64,000 nucleotides of DNA from Bryobacteraceae bacterium (lineage in GTDB: Bacteria; Acidobacteriota; Terriglobia; Bryobacterales; Bryobacteraceae), in contig CANGYQ010000001.1 of the NCBI GenBank assembly GCA_947458745.1, positions 186,001 through 250,000 on the forward strand. Direction: 5' to 3'. Shown here piece by piece: positions 25,742 through 35,712 of the stretch (position 1 is its first letter; each line of letters opens with the position of its first letter). The position numbers and the translations under genes are program-made. The notes beneath the pieces are model-generated. The model did no database searches. It was not told the DNA's origin and saw only the letters and a list, made by a program, of their open reading frames with translations.

Positions 25742-28700
25742 TTAGAACGCCAGACGCAGGCCGAAGCGCAGGGTGCGCTGCGGGGACTGACCGGTGGCGG
25801 CGGCGGTGATGGCCATGAAGTTGGCCGGGTTGGACACGTTGGCGTTCGGGTTGTTGAGCGCCGGCGTGTTGGTCCAGTTCAGCGCTTCACCACGGAACTG
25901 AAGGTTAAACCGTTCGGAGACGGTGAAGCTGCGGAAGACACCCAGGTTCGAAGAGACCAACCAGGGGCCACGGATCGCGTTCAGGCCCATGTTGCCGAAG
26001 CGAACTTCGGAGACGGGACGGAAGGCAGTGGTGTCGTAGAACGGAGCGCCGAGACCGACGCCGCCGAGTCTCGACACATTGGCGTTCACCTGATCCGCCA
26101 CTTGCGTGTTCTGCGGAGCGTTGAGCGAAGAACCGTCCGCCGAAACGATGAACGGCAGGCCCGTGTAGAACTGGAAGGTGGGGTTCAACTGCCAGCCGCC
26201 CAGGATCGCGGCGCCGGGGCCGGAGGTGACGTACTTACGGCCCTTGCCGAACGGGAGCTCCCAGTTGGCGGCCGCCGTGAAGGTGTGCGTGCGGTCAAAA
26301 TCCGCCACGGCCTTGTTCTTGGAGAACTGGCTGGGGACGTAGAAGCGCAGGCCCACGTCGGAGTTGCCGGCGTTGATGCCTATCGACTTGGACCACGTGT
26401 AGTTACCCGTGAAGAACAGGCCGTTTGAGAAACGCTTGGTGATATTGTTCTGCCAAGCGTCGTAACGCTGATTCGCCATCGGGATGAAGAACTGGCGCGA
26501 CGTTGAAACGCCGAACTGTTGGAACAGCGGACGGCCCTGTGCACCGGCACCGGGGACGAGACCGGCATTGGCCTCGAAGTAGGTAACCGCCTGCCGGATC
26601 GAACGCGTGCCGACGTAGCTCGATTGCAGCACGAAGCCCCAGCCCAGTTCACGCTGAATGGTGAAGTTGTAGGACTGGATGTAACCGCGGCGGAACCGGC
26701 CGGCCTGCAGCGAGTTGGTCGAGATGGTGTTCGGGATGTTCAAGACACCGGTGGACAAATTCGGCAGGGTGGCCGCCGGAATACCGGACGACAAACTCAG
26801 CGGGACGCCAGTGGGGTTGGAGGCGACAAACGAATTGGTCTGGATGTATTCGTCGATGATCACGGCCGGGTACGGGCTGCGGATCGGGCGGCTCACCGGG
26901 TAGGGATCGTTGGTGATGCCATAGCCGGCGCGAATCACCGTCTTCTCCGAGGCGCGATAGGCCAAACCGATGCGAGGCGCAAACATCATGGGCGCGGCGG
27001 TGGTGCCCGCATTGCGGGGCACACTGCCACGGCCGCCGATCAGCACCTGGTTGGTGACCGGGTCATAGCGTTCGATCCCGAACTCACCACGATTCATGAT
27101 CGGGAACCGTTCGAAACGGGCACCGATGTTGATCGAGAGCTTGCGGTTCACCGTCCAGTTGTCGCGGATGTAGTAGCCCTGCTGGAATTCGCGGGTCCGC
27201 ATCGGGTCATAGTTCTGGTAGGCCTTGCCGAGGCTGGCGGCGAGACCAAGCAGATAGCCAGCGTAGGCATTGTACTGATTCGAGGCCGGCGCTCCGGCGG
27301 CATTTAAACCCGTAATGCCATTGGAAGTAAAGTTGAAGCCGCCACGGGGAGACCAGCCGCCCAATTCCGGCTGCCAGTGATTCATCTGGAGGCTGATCAA
27401 GTCAATGCCCATGCGGATGTTGTGCGCGCCTTTGGTCCAGTTCAGGTTGGCCACATAGGTAAACGTACGGTCGTCCCGGACCACCGGGCTCCAGGTGTTC
27501 ACGTTGCCCAGCGCGGTGTAGCCGTTGAAGTTGAAGACCGGGAAGCCGGACTGACGAATATCGGAGCCATTGGTGCCGGGGATACGCAGGACATCGGTAC
27601 CGATGTTCTTACCAAAGTCCGGACCAGTGGTGTCATGGTGCATCAAGACGCCACCAATATTGCCGTCGAACAGCAAGGTGGGTGAAATGACGTAGCTGAT
27701 GCCAGCACCGTAAAGGTCGGTCTTGTTATTACCAGTCCCGATACCCGCCGCACCCGCCGCGCCACCGGGATAGCCACCCAGCGCTTCGCCCAGAGGAACG
27801 CCAGAGGTGACCGGGGCAATCATGACGCTGTATTTGCCAAACACGTTCGTCTTGGAGTTGGGCGTCCAATTCATCTTGGCATCCACCATGTCCCGCTTGA
27901 AGTAGTACGGAACGGAGGCGAAGTAGTTGGCCAACTGGCCCGTGCCGGTGTTGGGCAGCGGCACCATGTTGCGCAGCGTTACCGCCTGTGGGCTGAAACG
28001 GGAAGGAGGAACTTGGTTATTCGGGAACTGCGTGCGGTTCTGCCCCAGATTGTTACCCGTGGTGGGATCAAAAATGGTCGCCAGGCCATCGAAGTTGCCG
28101 GAGCGGACCTGCGAGGTGGGAACGCTCAACAGGCCATTGCCGCGCTCGGCGGTCGTGGTGCCTTCCCAGGAGGTGAAAAAGAACAGCTTGTCCTTCTTGA
28201 TGGGGCCGCCAAAGGCTCCGCCGTACTGGTTATCAATGCGCTGCGGAGTGCCCGGGCCAGCCGGGGTATTGGGATTGAAGAACAGGTTCTTGGCACCCCA
28301 CAGATGATTGGAGTGGTAGGCGAAGACCACACCCTTGAACTGGTTGGTTCCCGACTTGGTGATCACGTTGACCGCGGCGCCACCGGACATGCCCTGTTCG
28401 GCGTCGAAGCTGTTGGTGGAGACGTTCACCGTTTCGATCGACTCCAGCGGCGGAACGTAAAGCGTGTGGTGGGGCAACCACGGCATCACCGTGCCCGCGC
28501 CATCAATACGGGTATTGTTGGAGTTGCGGGACGTGCCGTTGACGTTGGTGGTCAACGCGCGGCCGGGCGTGTCGGTGGAGGCGTTCTGGAACGCCGACGG
28601 CGTCGAACCCGGGATGAAGTCGATGATGGTCTGGAAGTTGCGGTAACCGCCGATGGCGATTTCCGTCAGCTGCTTGGCCCCGACGTCGGTGTGGATATCT

Positions 28701-29092
28701 GACTTGTCGGTCTGTAACTGCGCGGCTTCCGCGCCCACGGTGATCACTTCGCTGACGTTACCGACCTTCAGGCCAGCATCGACGCGGGAGATGTTGTTGG
28801 CCACGATCGACAGCTGGGTGGTCTCAAAGCTGGAGAACCCGGCGGCGGCGATCTTCAGGTCGTAGGTACCGGGAGGTACGTTGCGGAACTCATAGGCGCC
28901 GCGGTCATCCGCTTTGGTTTCCTGAGTGAAGCCGGTGGCCTTGTTGGTCAAGGTGGCCGTGGCACCCGCCACCGCACCCTGCTGCGGATCAGTCACATTG
29001 CCCACCAGAGTGCCATAGAGCACCTGAGCGTAGGCGGAAAGCCCGGCTAACGAAAGCACGAGCAGGAGAGCGCAAAAACGCGCTAAAACCAT
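25742..29092 (-). CDS. TonB-dependent receptor with carboxypeptidase-regulatory domain (Oar-like)
   Basis: 1116 residues from ATG 29092, which has AAGGAAGGGG directly upstream; a TTG at 29110 is less likely. A signal peptide (to SAYA) precedes a Cna-B/carboxypeptidase regulatory-like domain (about 25-105: GNVTDPQQGAVAGATATL, GAYEFRNVPPGTYDL), a plug region (about 110-260) and a long beta-barrel that ends in RFGLRLAF with the C-terminal Phe typical of outer-membrane insertion. Many such receptors occur in Solibacter-like genomes and probably import carbohydrate or peptide ligands. A promoter is visible upstream and a strong terminator downstream, so it is monocistronic. Ligand unknown. Confidence 0.92.
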   Translation of the reverse strand: MVLARFCALLLVLSLAGLSAYAQVLYGTLVGNVTDPQQGAVAGATATLTNKATGFTQETKADDRGAYEFRNVPPGTYDLKIAAAGFSSFETTQLSIVANNISRVDAGLKVGNVSEVITVGAEAAQLQTDKSDIHTDVGAKQLTEIAIGGYRNFQTIIDFIPGSTPSAFQNASTDTPGRALTTNVNGTSRNSNNTRIDGAGTVMPWLPHHTLYVPPLESIETVNVSTNSFDAEQGMSGGAAVNVITKSGTNQFKGVVFAYHSNHLWGAKNLFFNPNTPAGPGTPQRIDNQYGGAFGGPIKKDKLFFFTSWEGTTTAERGNGLLSVPTSQVRSGNFDGLATIFDPTTGNNLGQNRTQFPNNQVPPSRFSPQAVTLRNMVPLPNTGTGQLANYFASVPYYFKRDMVDAKMNWTPNSKTNVFGKYSVMIAPVTSGVPLGEALGGYPGGAAGAAGIGTGNNKTDLYGAGISYVISPTLLFDGNIGGVLMHHDTTGPDFGKNIGTDVLRIPGTNGSDIRQSGFPVFNFNGYTALGNVNTWSPVVRDDRTFTYVANLNWTKGAHNIRMGIDLISLQMNHWQPELGGWSPRGGFNFTSNGITGLNAAGAPASNQYNAYAGYLLGLAASLGKAYQNYDPMRTREFQQGYYIRDNWTVNRKLSINIGARFERFPIMNRGEFGIERYDPVTNQVLIGGRGSVPRNAGTTAAPMMFAPRIGLAYRASEKTVIRAGYGITNDPYPVSRPIRSPYPAVIIDEYIQTNSFVASNPTGVPLSLSSGIPAATLPNLSTGVLNIPNTISTNSLQAGRFRRGYIQSYNFTIQRELGWGFVLQSSYVGTRSIRQAVTYFEANAGLVPGAGAQGRPLFQQFGVSTSRQFFIPMANQRYDAWQNNITKRFSNGLFFTGNYTWSKSIGINAGNSDVGLRFYVPSQFSKNKAVADFDRTHTFTAAANWELPFGKGRKYVTSGPGAAILGGWQLNPTFQFYTGLPFIVSADGSSLNAPQNTQVADQVNANVSRLGGVGLGAPFYDTTAFRPVSEVRFGNMGLNAIRGPWLVSSNLGVFRSFTVSERFNLQFRGEALNWTNTPALNNPNANVSNPANFMAITAAATGQSPQRTLRFGLRLAF

Positions 29093-29162
29093 ATAAGCCC
29101 CTTCCTTCAACTAAAATTGAAGTCGCAAAATCCCGTGGCTGCGAAAGAGCAGCCCTCTAGCG

Positions 29163-29191
29163 ATTTTGCGCCGACGATGCATCTGAGTCAA
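29163..29191 (-). promoter_or_regulatory. Sigma-70-type promoter of the TonB-receptor gene
   Basis: On the reverse strand TTGACT (29191-29186) is followed after 17 bases by CAAAAT (29168-29163). The predicted start is near 29156, giving a leader of about 65 bases with a strong Shine-Dalgarno, unlike the leaderless pattern elsewhere. Confidence 0.5.
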
Positions 29192-29341
29192 GCGTTACGC
29201 AAACTTTGTAAAATCTTATGAAATTCAGTAATGGGCCGTACGCCCGGTAAACCAGTAAACCATTGAAAAATATAAATCTGCTTGGCCTTATCACAAACGC
29301 GATACTGAAATCCGTAGAGCGTTGTGATGCCGCGAGGATTG

Positions 29342-31195
29342 CTATTCAACGGTGACGGACTTGGCCAGATTGCGAGGCTGATCGACATCGCAGCCCAGGC
29401 GGACGGCGATGTGGTAGGCCAGCAGCTGCAGCGGCACGATCTCAAGTAACGGCAGCAGAATTTCGTCCGTGGGTGGGACGCGGATAACGTGATCGGCCAC
29501 CTTGCCGATCTCCTCATCGCCCTTGTTGGCAATGGCGACGACAATGCCGGAACGGGCCTTTACTTCCTGGATGTTGGAGAGCGTCTTCTCGTACCGCTGC
29601 CGGCCTTCGGCGCTATTGGGGTCGTAGGCGCACAGCACCACCACCGGTAGGCTTTCGTCGATCAGGGCATTGGGGCCGTGCTTCATTTCCCCGGCCGGGT
29701 AGCCTTCAGCGTGGATGTAGCTGATTTCTTTCAACTTCAACGCGCCTTCAAGCGCAATCGGGAAGTGGATGCCGCGGCCCAGGAACAGGAAATCCTTGGC
29801 GCGGTGGAGGCGCTTGGTCAGCTCCTCGTAGATATCCTCTTCCGAGAGAATCCGTTCCATCTTCGAAGGCAGCTTCAGCGCTTCCTGCGTCAGCCGCATC
29901 GACTCTTCGTCGCTCAACACGCCGCGCACCTGGCCCAGGTAGACGGCCAGGACGAACAACGCAGTCAACTGGCCGGTGAAGGCCTTGGTGGAGGCGACGC
30001 CGATTTCCGGACCGGCGTGGGTCATCAACGTCCCCGCCGCTTCGCGCGTGATCATGGAGCCGATGACGTTACAGATGGCCAGCGTCTTCGATCCCTTTTG
30101 CTTGGCCTCACGCTGGGCGGCCAGAGTGTCGGCGGTTTCGCCGGATTGCGAGATGACGACGGTGAGCGTGTCGGCGGTGATGATCGGGTCCCGGTAGCGG
30201 AACTCGCTGCCGTAATCCACCTCCACTGGGATCCGGGCCAGCTTCTCGATCATGAACTTGCCGGCCAGCGCCGAATGCCAGCTGGTGCCGCAGGCGATGA
30301 TCTTGATGGACTTAAAGTTCTTGAACTCCTCGGGCGTGATGTCCATCTCGTCCAGGAACACACGACCGGTCTCCTGGCCGATGCGGCCCAGCATGGTGTC
30401 CCGGATGGCGCGCGGCTGCTCAAAAATCTCCTTGAGCATGAAGTGCTTGTAGCCGCCCTTTTCCGCCATGATCGGGTCCCAGAGGATGTGCTGGAGTTGG
30501 CGGCGGACGGTTTTGCCTTCAAAGTCGGTGAGGTGGACGCCGTGCGGGGTCAGGATGGCCATGTCGCCGTCCTGCAGGAAGAACATGTCGCGCGTGTGGC
30601 TCAAAATGGCCGGGATGTCGCTGGCGACGAAGTACTCGTTCCGGCCAATGCCGACGACGACGGGCGGGCCCTGGCGGGCGGCAACGATCTTTTGCGGGTC
30701 GAGTTTCGAGATCACCGAAATGGCCAGCACACCAGTGATGCGCTTGACGGCGGCCCGAACGGCCTCTTCCAGGTTGCCCGTGAAGTACTTTTCGATCAGG
30801 TGGGCGATGACTTCGGTGTCGGTCTCGGAGGCAAAGACGTGGCCTTCGCTTTGCAGCTCATGCTTCAGCGTCAGGTAGTTTTCGACGATGCCGTTGTGGA
30901 CGACGACGATATTGCCCTTGGAATCACGGTGCGGGTGGGCGTTCTCTTCGGTCGGGCGGCCGTGGGTGGCCCAGCGCGTATGACCAATGCCATACAAGCC
31001 CTCCATGGGGCTGGCCTGGATAACGTCTTCCAGGTTGCGCAGCTTGCCGGAAGCCCGGCGAACGGACAGGTTATCCTGACCATTCAGTACGGCGATTCCG
31101 GCCGAGTCGTACCCCCGGTATTCCAGTCGCTTCAATCCATCAAGGATAATGGGGACTGCTTTCCGATCACCGATGTAGCCTACGATTCCGCACAT
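29342..31195 (-). CDS. glmS: Glutamine-fructose-6-phosphate aminotransferase (isomerizing)
   Basis: 617 residues, normal length. Cys2 (MCGIVGYIG) is the glutaminase nucleophile, with GHTRWATHG and NGIVENY further on. Two SIS domains follow with [17 protein letters not shown] and ASTKAFT, and the conserved end NLAKSVTVE is present. It makes glucosamine-6-phosphate, the first step to UDP-GlcNAc for peptidoglycan and LPS. TAGACT on the reverse strand ends nine bases before the start codon; no glmS ribozyme was recognised in the 50-base space to the divergent thioesterase. Confidence 0.97.
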   Translation of the reverse strand: MCGIVGYIGDRKAVPIILDGLKRLEYRGYDSAGIAVLNGQDNLSVRRASGKLRNLEDVIQASPMEGLYGIGHTRWATHGRPTEENAHPHRDSKGNIVVVHNGIVENYLTLKHELQSEGHVFASETDTEVIAHLIEKYFTGNLEEAVRAAVKRITGVLAISVISKLDPQKIVAARQGPPVVVGIGRNEYFVASDIPAILSHTRDMFFLQDGDMAILTPHGVHLTDFEGKTVRRQLQHILWDPIMAEKGGYKHFMLKEIFEQPRAIRDTMLGRIGQETGRVFLDEMDITPEEFKNFKSIKIIACGTSWHSALAGKFMIEKLARIPVEVDYGSEFRYRDPIITADTLTVVISQSGETADTLAAQREAKQKGSKTLAICNVIGSMITREAAGTLMTHAGPEIGVASTKAFTGQLTALFVLAVYLGQVRGVLSDEESMRLTQEALKLPSKMERILSEEDIYEELTKRLHRAKDFLFLGRGIHFPIALEGALKLKEISYIHAEGYPAGEMKHGPNALIDESLPVVVLCAYDPNSAEGRQRYEKTLSNIQEVKARSGIVVAIANKGDEEIGKVADHVIRVPPTDEILLPLLEIVPLQLLAYHIAVRLGCDVDQPRNLAKSVTVE

Positions 31196-31204
31196 ATGCC
31201 CTTT

Positions 31205-31210
31205 AGTCTA
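31205..31210 (-). promoter_or_regulatory. -10-like hexamer directly upstream of glmS
   Basis: TAGACT on the reverse strand, nine bases before ATG 31195. GGGC between them is not a usable Shine-Dalgarno. Confidence 0.38.
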
Positions 31211-31245
31211 GCCTTTGGGAGGTTATCGGCTGTTTCAAATCAATC

Positions 31246-31632
31246 ATGAAGAATACAAATGTAAGGGAATTCACGACGCCGTTCAATGAACTGCTCGGAA
31301 TTAAGGTGACGACCGCCCACAAGGACGGGGTGACGGTGGTCTGCCAGTTCCGCGAGGACTTGCGGAATGCCTGGGGCACCCTGCACGGCGGAGTGACGGC
31401 GACGTTGATCGATGTCGCGGCCGGAGTGGCCACGATGCACGTCACCGGCAAGAGGGCGACCACGGTCAGCTTGAAGCTGAGCTACTTTCTGCCGCTCACC
31501 GAAGGCAAGGTGACCGCCCGGGCCAAGGTGCTGCGCGCCGGGAGTTCGCTGACCGTGGCCAGCGTCGAGGTGAAGGACGCCAATAAGCGCCTGGCGGCCT
31601 TTGGGATGGTGACCTACAAGATTTTAGGCTGA
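31246..31632 (+). CDS. PaaI/YdiI-family hotdog thioesterase
   Basis: 128 residues. The hotdog signature NAWGTLHGGVTATLIDVAAG contains the HGG motif and the Asp used as general base in PaaI-type enzymes, followed by the strand TVSLKLSYFLPLTEGKVTARAKVL. These cytoplasmic enzymes hydrolyse acyl-CoA or aryl-CoA thioesters. It is divergent from glmS, with 50 bases between the starts. The substrate cannot be assigned. Confidence 0.9.
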   Translation: MKNTNVREFTTPFNELLGIKVTTAHKDGVTVVCQFREDLRNAWGTLHGGVTATLIDVAAGVATMHVTGKRATTVSLKLSYFLPLTEGKVTARAKVLRAGSSLTVASVEVKDANKRLAAFGMVTYKILG

Positions 31633-31663
31633 GCCCGCGCTAGCCAGGCTGCAGGCGTTCAGT

Positions 31664-32260
31664 CTATTGACGACCCGGCGAATCGCAAGGCTTCGCAACC
31701 GGAGCCGCACTCGCCGCCCGGCGAACGGTGGTCCAGCCGGGGCCAGATTGAGACAGGCGCGTCAAGGGCGGCAACTGGTCGGGCCGCTTGAGGCGCTGGC
31801 TGAATTTGCCGGAGGGCGGCAGGTCGACCCGCGGCTCATAGAGCAGCACATAGGCGGAAACGTCGTAGCCGACGTGCACTTCGTGGTTCACCTCACCTTC
31901 GCCCACCAAATCGCACTCGAACCCGATGACACCATCCACGTCCAAATACGACGTCACGGTTTCAACGGCCAACTGAAACGTCATGTCCGTGCTGATCCGG
32001 ATGTCGCGCAGGTGCACGGTGGCGGAAACGAGGGTGTTTTCGAGGTACCAGTCGTACTTGGACTGCTGGAATCCGTCGATGCGGAATCGGGTCCCAAAGC
32101 GGAATCCGGCGCGCAGGCCGCCGCGGCCGGGAGTGGGCGGCGTGGCAACGGCTCCTCCGCTGCAGCGCAGAAAGGCGAGCGTATTGCAAGGGTCCGGACC
32201 AGCAGCGGGGATCCGGATGAATTCCGTGAAGACAGGTTGAGGAACCGGATAGGTGGGCAT
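31664..32260 (-). CDS. Unknown protein, second of a coupled pair
   Basis: 198 residues. The ATG lies two bases after the stop of the preceding gene. The central part is beta-rich (STDMTFQLAVETVTSYLDVDGVIGFECDLVGEG) and there is no signal peptide or membrane helix. The C-terminus is rich in Pro, Arg and Ala. I do not recognise a family. The pairing with 32263-33081 implies a shared function. Confidence 0.6.
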   Translation of the reverse strand: MPTYPVPQPVFTEFIRIPAAGPDPCNTLAFLRCSGGAVATPPTPGRGGLRAGFRFGTRFRIDGFQQSKYDWYLENTLVSATVHLRDIRISTDMTFQLAVETVTSYLDVDGVIGFECDLVGEGEVNHEVHVGYDVSAYVLLYEPRVDLPPSGKFSQRLKRPDQLPPLTRLSQSGPGWTTVRRAASAAPVAKPCDSPGRQ

Positions 32261-32262
32261 GG

Positions 32263-33081
32263 CTACCGGATCACCGCCCGAGCGGCGGCGAAATCGACGC
32301 CGTTGGCTTCGGGTTCGACATTGCTCAAAAAGACCGGCCGGGGTCCGGACACTTGGACGAAGGTAGCACCCGCCCGCTGCAGAGTGGGGCCGGCATCACA
32401 AGTGACCCGCAGCGGCAGCGCGAAGGGGCAGCCGTCAATGGTGTAGTCGACGAAGCTGTCCAGGTCGCCATGCCGTACCTCGCCAAACCGGGCGGCGGCC
32501 AGGGGCACCAGCTGTTCAAAGGAGAAACCACCCGCCGGGACGGTATCCACCCGGTTGGCCGTCACGCGAAACCAGGAGGCCACTTCAGCCGCGGGAAACT
32601 GGCGGGCATCCAGAATGTCGTGCGGTAGGCGGATGGTACCCGAAATGCGGGCGGCAGCCTTTACGACATGGGCGACTACCTGATAGCTGAAGCGGTGGAG
32701 CCAGGTATCCTCGCCCCGCAACTCGATCGCCACGCGGAGTTGCAAATGGCCGGTGGCCGGCTCAACTTCCACCCGTGCGTTGGTGAGCGAAAAGGTGAAC
32801 GCCGTCTCATCGTTGCTGATGCTGGCCAGCCCCACTTCGGCCACGGCGGACTCCAGGTGCGACACCACCGGGCCCAGCTTGACGATGACCTCGTTGCCGT
32901 AGGTCTCTTCATCGTTGTTGACCCGGGTCTCCGGCCGGGCGATGCCGGAGAAGATCATCATGCGGCGGCTCGGTTCGCCCAGCAGGACTTCGAGCGTAGA
33001 GGCCGAAGCAACCTGATCGGTGTTGCTGGCGTTAAGGATGATCAATTGGGGTGTGCTCCATAGACAACCAGCGTACGGCAT
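32263..33081 (-). CDS. Unknown beta-rich protein, first of a coupled pair
   Basis: 272 residues if the first ATG is used; no Shine-Dalgarno is seen there, and a TTG at codon 13 is another option. TATAGC lies about 17 bases upstream of the ATG. The sequence has many alternating strands (AFTFSLTNARVEVEPATGHLQLRVAIEL) and no recognisable catalytic motif, signal or membrane span. It is divergent from yqgE by 57 bases. The function is unknown. Confidence 0.6.
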   Translation of the reverse strand: MPYAGCLWSTPQLIILNASNTDQVASASTLEVLLGEPSRRMMIFSGIARPETRVNNDEETYGNEVIVKLGPVVSHLESAVAEVGLASISNDETAFTFSLTNARVEVEPATGHLQLRVAIELRGEDTWLHRFSYQVVAHVVKAAARISGTIRLPHDILDARQFPAAEVASWFRVTANRVDTVPAGGFSFEQLVPLAAARFGEVRHGDLDSFVDYTIDGCPFALPLRVTCDAGPTLQRAGATFVQVSGPRPVFLSNVEPEANGVDFAAARAVIR

Positions 33082-33125
33082 TGGTGGCGGCCGCGCCCGC
33101 TATATGCCGAGGCACCTGCTTGGCG

Positions 33126-33131
33126 TAGAGT
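33126..33131 (+). promoter_or_regulatory. -10-like hexamer directly upstream of yqgE
   Basis: TAGAGT ends seven bases before ATG 33139, with no Shine-Dalgarno between. Confidence 0.35.
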
Positions 33132-33138
33132 ATCAGGC

Positions 33139-33723
33139 ATGATGCGCCTAAGCTGGCTGTTGTGGACCGTCTCGACACTGGCGCAGGAACGTTTGGCCAC
33201 GGGCAGCCTGTTGGTGGCGCGCCACGAGTTGACCGACCCCAACTTTGCCACCTCCGTGGTGCTGGTGGTGCGGCATTCGGAACAGGGCGCAATGGGGTTG
33301 ATCCTAAACCGGGCGACCGAGCGCGAGGTCTCCGCCATCATCAGCGACCTGAAAGGGATGGTTTATCAGGGCGGCCCGGTGAGCCCTCGCCAGGTCTATG
33401 CCCTGCTCCGGAGTCCGAAGAAGAAGCCGGACGAGAAGGCGATTATCGAGGACGTCTACCTGATGAGCGAGCGCGCGCAGCTGAACTCGGCGCGGGAGTA
33501 TCGGGTGTTTCAGGGCTATGCCGGATGGGGCCCGGGCCAGTTAGAGAACGAAGTACGGCTGGGGGCGTGGCATGTCGTGGCGGCGACGGCGGACCTGGTA
33601 TTCACGGCGGACCCGGAGAAGCTATGGTTGCGGCTGATCGAGCGGACGGAACAGCGTGTCGCTGGCGGCGGGGCTACTCTGCCTGAGGTGGGGCGGCCGC
33701 AGACTCAGCCAGGCGTGCAGTAG
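33139..33723 (+). CDS. YqgE/AlgH (UPF0301) family protein
   Basis: 194 residues. After a hydrophobic N-terminus (MRLSWLLWTVSTLAQ), the family signature is clear: GSLLVARHELTDPNFATSVVLV, GAMGLILNR and YQGGPV, later GYAGWGPGQLENE. Function is not settled in the family; AlgH has been linked to alginate regulation and YqgE lies near DNA-processing genes elsewhere. The hydrophobic start is unusual and could be a signal. Its 3' end overlaps the convergent eutC by 50 bases. Confidence 0.9.
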   Translation: MMRLSWLLWTVSTLAQERLATGSLLVARHELTDPNFATSVVLVVRHSEQGAMGLILNRATEREVSAIISDLKGMVYQGGPVSPRQVYALLRSPKKKPDEKAIIEDVYLMSERAQLNSAREYRVFQGYAGWGPGQLENEVRLGAWHVVAATADLVFTADPEKLWLRLIERTEQRVAGGGATLPEVGRPQTQPGVQ

Positions 33724-34426
33724 GTGCGGTCAGCGTTTGCGCGGACTCCTTTAGTTCAACGCCCGTCAACTGCCGGGCCAATGCTGCTTGGACCAAAGCC
33801 ATCGTGCGGCGGGCAGCCAGGGCAATATCGAGGCCGCCTGAGCGGATGTTGGAGATGCAGTTGCGCTCCGCATCGGTGCGGCCGACGCGGGGCGCGTAGG
33901 TGAGATAAACACCCAGGCTATCGGCCGCCGACAGGCCGGGGCGCTCGCCGATCAGCAGTACGACCAGACGCGCTTGCAGCCGTTCGCCAATCTCGTCGCC
34001 AATGGCTACGCGGCCTTGCGAGACCTGGATGACGGGGCTGACCGTCAGTTGCGCTTCGGCCAACAGGTTCCGAAGTGCGCCCACCAGTGGACCGGCATGG
34101 TGCGCGACGGCGAGTGGCGACAAGCCGTCGGCGACCACCAGCGCGACATCAAACGGCCCCGCGGGCAGTTCGGTGTCATCAGCCAAGCGCCGCCCCAGGT
34201 CCGGCCGGAGCAGGTATTGCTGGCGGTCCTGGCAGCGGCTGTGGACATAAAGGACGGGCGGGGGGATATCGGGTTGTCCGCTGGTGGCGTGAATGGCATC
34301 GCGAGCCGCCGCGTGGGCCGCGCGCAGGGCCAACCAATCGCGGGTGGTCAACGATCCGCCGGCGCGTTCCAAGCCGATCCGGGAATCGGTCACCGCCCGC
34401 AGGCAGGTTAAGAGATCATTCGCCAT
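33674..34426 (-). CDS. eutC: Ethanolamine ammonia-lyase small subunit
   Basis: 250 residues from ATG 34426, with GGAG five bases upstream, inside the end of eutB. Family motifs are visible: LRAVTDSRIGLERAG, VVADGLSP, LLIGERPGLSAADSLGVYLTY and DAERNCISNIRSGGL. It forms the (alpha-beta) complex with EutB and helps bind adenosylcobalamin. The pair deaminates ethanolamine to acetaldehyde and ammonia. The 3' end overlaps the convergent yqgE. Confidence 0.94.
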   Translation of the reverse strand: MANDLLTCLRAVTDSRIGLERAGGSLTTRDWLALRAAHAAARDAIHATSGQPDIPPPVLYVHSRCQDRQQYLLRPDLGRRLADDTELPAGPFDVALVVADGLSPLAVAHHAGPLVGALRNLLAEAQLTVSPVIQVSQGRVAIGDEIGERLQARLVVLLIGERPGLSAADSLGVYLTYAPRVGRTDAERNCISNIRSGGLDIALAARRTMALVQAALARQLTGVELKESAQTLTAPTARLAESAAAPPQAE

Positions 34427-35712
34427 TCCCGCTCCGGTTCTCTGGTCAGCCACTCTTCAAACTCAGGTGCCGGCTTCAGCCCCAGCAGTTGCCGCACATA
34501 GAGCGCGTCGTGGAACGACGTGGACTGATAGCTCAGCATCGTGTCATCGCCGCCCGGCACGCCCATCACATAATTGCAGCCTGCGGTGGCGAGTAGAGTC
34601 AGCAGCGTGTCGAGATCGTCGAAGTCCGCTTCGGCATGGTTGGTGAAGCAGACGTCGCAGCCCATGGGCAGGCCCAGCAGCTTGCCGCAGAAATGATCTT
34701 CCAGGCCGGCGCGGGTGATCTGCTTGCCGTTGTAGAGATACTCCGGGCCGATGAAGCCCACCACCGTATTCACCAGCAGGGGCCGGTAGCGGCGGGCGAC
34801 GGCGTAGGCGCGGGCTTCCAGCGTTTGTTGATCGATACCATGATGCGCATTGGCGGATAGCGCGCTGCCCTGCCCGGTCTCAAAGTAGGTGACATTGTCG
34901 CCGACGGTGCCGCGCCGGAGTTCAAGCGTCTGCTGCCAGGCCTCATCCAGCAGGCTCAACGACACGCCGAAGGACCGATTAAGCGCCTCCGTCCCACCGA
35001 TCGATTGAAACAACAGATCCACTGGCGCACCGCCGTCCATGGCCCGTTGCTGCGTGGTGACGTGGGCCAGCACGCAGATCTGGGTGGGGATCTCGTATTG
35101 CTGGCGGAACCGGTCCAGCAAGTGGAGGATGGTGGAGACGGAGCCGACATCTTCGGCGACGGGATTGACGCCGATGACGGCATCGCCCGCGCCCAGCAGC
35201 AAGCCATCAATGGTGCTGGCCAGGATGCCGCGCGGGTCATCGGTGGGGTGGTTGGGCTGGATGCGGGTGGCAAAGCGGCCGGCCAAGCCCAGCGTGTTGC
35301 GGAACTGGGTCACCACGCGGCATTTGGACGCCGCCAGCACCAGATCCTGCACGCGCATCAGCTTGGAAACCGCCGCCACTATTTCGGGCATCAACCCGGG
35401 TGCCAGAGCCGCTAGTGTAGTGGCGTTGGCCGATGGTGAAAGCAACCAATCACGGAAGCCGCCGACGGTTAAGTGCCCGATCGGCGCGAACGCGGCGGCA
35501 TCATGGGCATCGATGATCAACCGGGTGACTTCATCGTCTTCATACGGGATGACCGCTTCTGAAAGAAAGCGTCTCAGCGGCACGTCGGCCAGCTCCATCT
35601 GCGCCCGCACCCGCTGCTGTTCGGTGTTGGCGGCGACGCCCGCCAGCACATCGCCCGAACGCAGGGGGCTAGCGTGGGCCAGTAGTGTTTTGAGTGTGGG
35701 CGTGCTGGGCAA
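34408..35712 (-). CDS. eutB: Ethanolamine ammonia-lyase large subunit
   Basis: 434 residues. The catalytic barrel subunit shows DPRGILASTIDGLLLGAGDAVIGVNPV, QTLELRRGTVG, FETGQGSALSANAHHG and NHAEADFDDLDTLL, matching EutB. It carries out the B12-radical deamination of ethanolamine. Its start lies 44 bases inside the permease gene and eutC starts inside its own end, so all three genes are coupled. No EutA reactivase, aldehyde dehydrogenase or shell protein is encoded nearby. Confidence 0.95.
   Translation of the reverse strand: MPSTPTLKTLLAHASPLRSGDVLAGVAANTEQQRVRAQMELADVPLRRFLSEAVIPYEDDEVTRLIIDAHDAAAFAPIGHLTVGGFRDWLLSPSANATTLAALAPGLMPEIVAAVSKLMRVQDLVLAASKCRVVTQFRNTLGLAGRFATRIQPNHPTDDPRGILASTIDGLLLGAGDAVIGVNPVAEDVGSVSTILHLLDRFRQQYEIPTQICVLAHVTTQQRAMDGGAPVDLLFQSIGGTEALNRSFGVSLSLLDEAWQQTLELRRGTVGDNVTYFETGQGSALSANAHHGIDQQTLEARAYAVARRYRPLLVNTVVGFIGPEYLYNGKQITRAGLEDHFCGKLLGLPMGCDVCFTNHAEADFDDLDTLLTLLATAGCNYVMGVPGGDDTMLSYQSTSFHDALYVRQLLGLKPAPEFEEWLTREPEREWRMIS

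Noticed and set aside
31196-31245. glmS ribozyme upstream of glmS
   Set aside because: Only 50 bases separate the divergent starts and the conserved ribozyme core is absent.
29678-31249. Long forward open frame opposite glmS
   Set aside because: Antisense to a fully conserved gene; no recognisable protein features.
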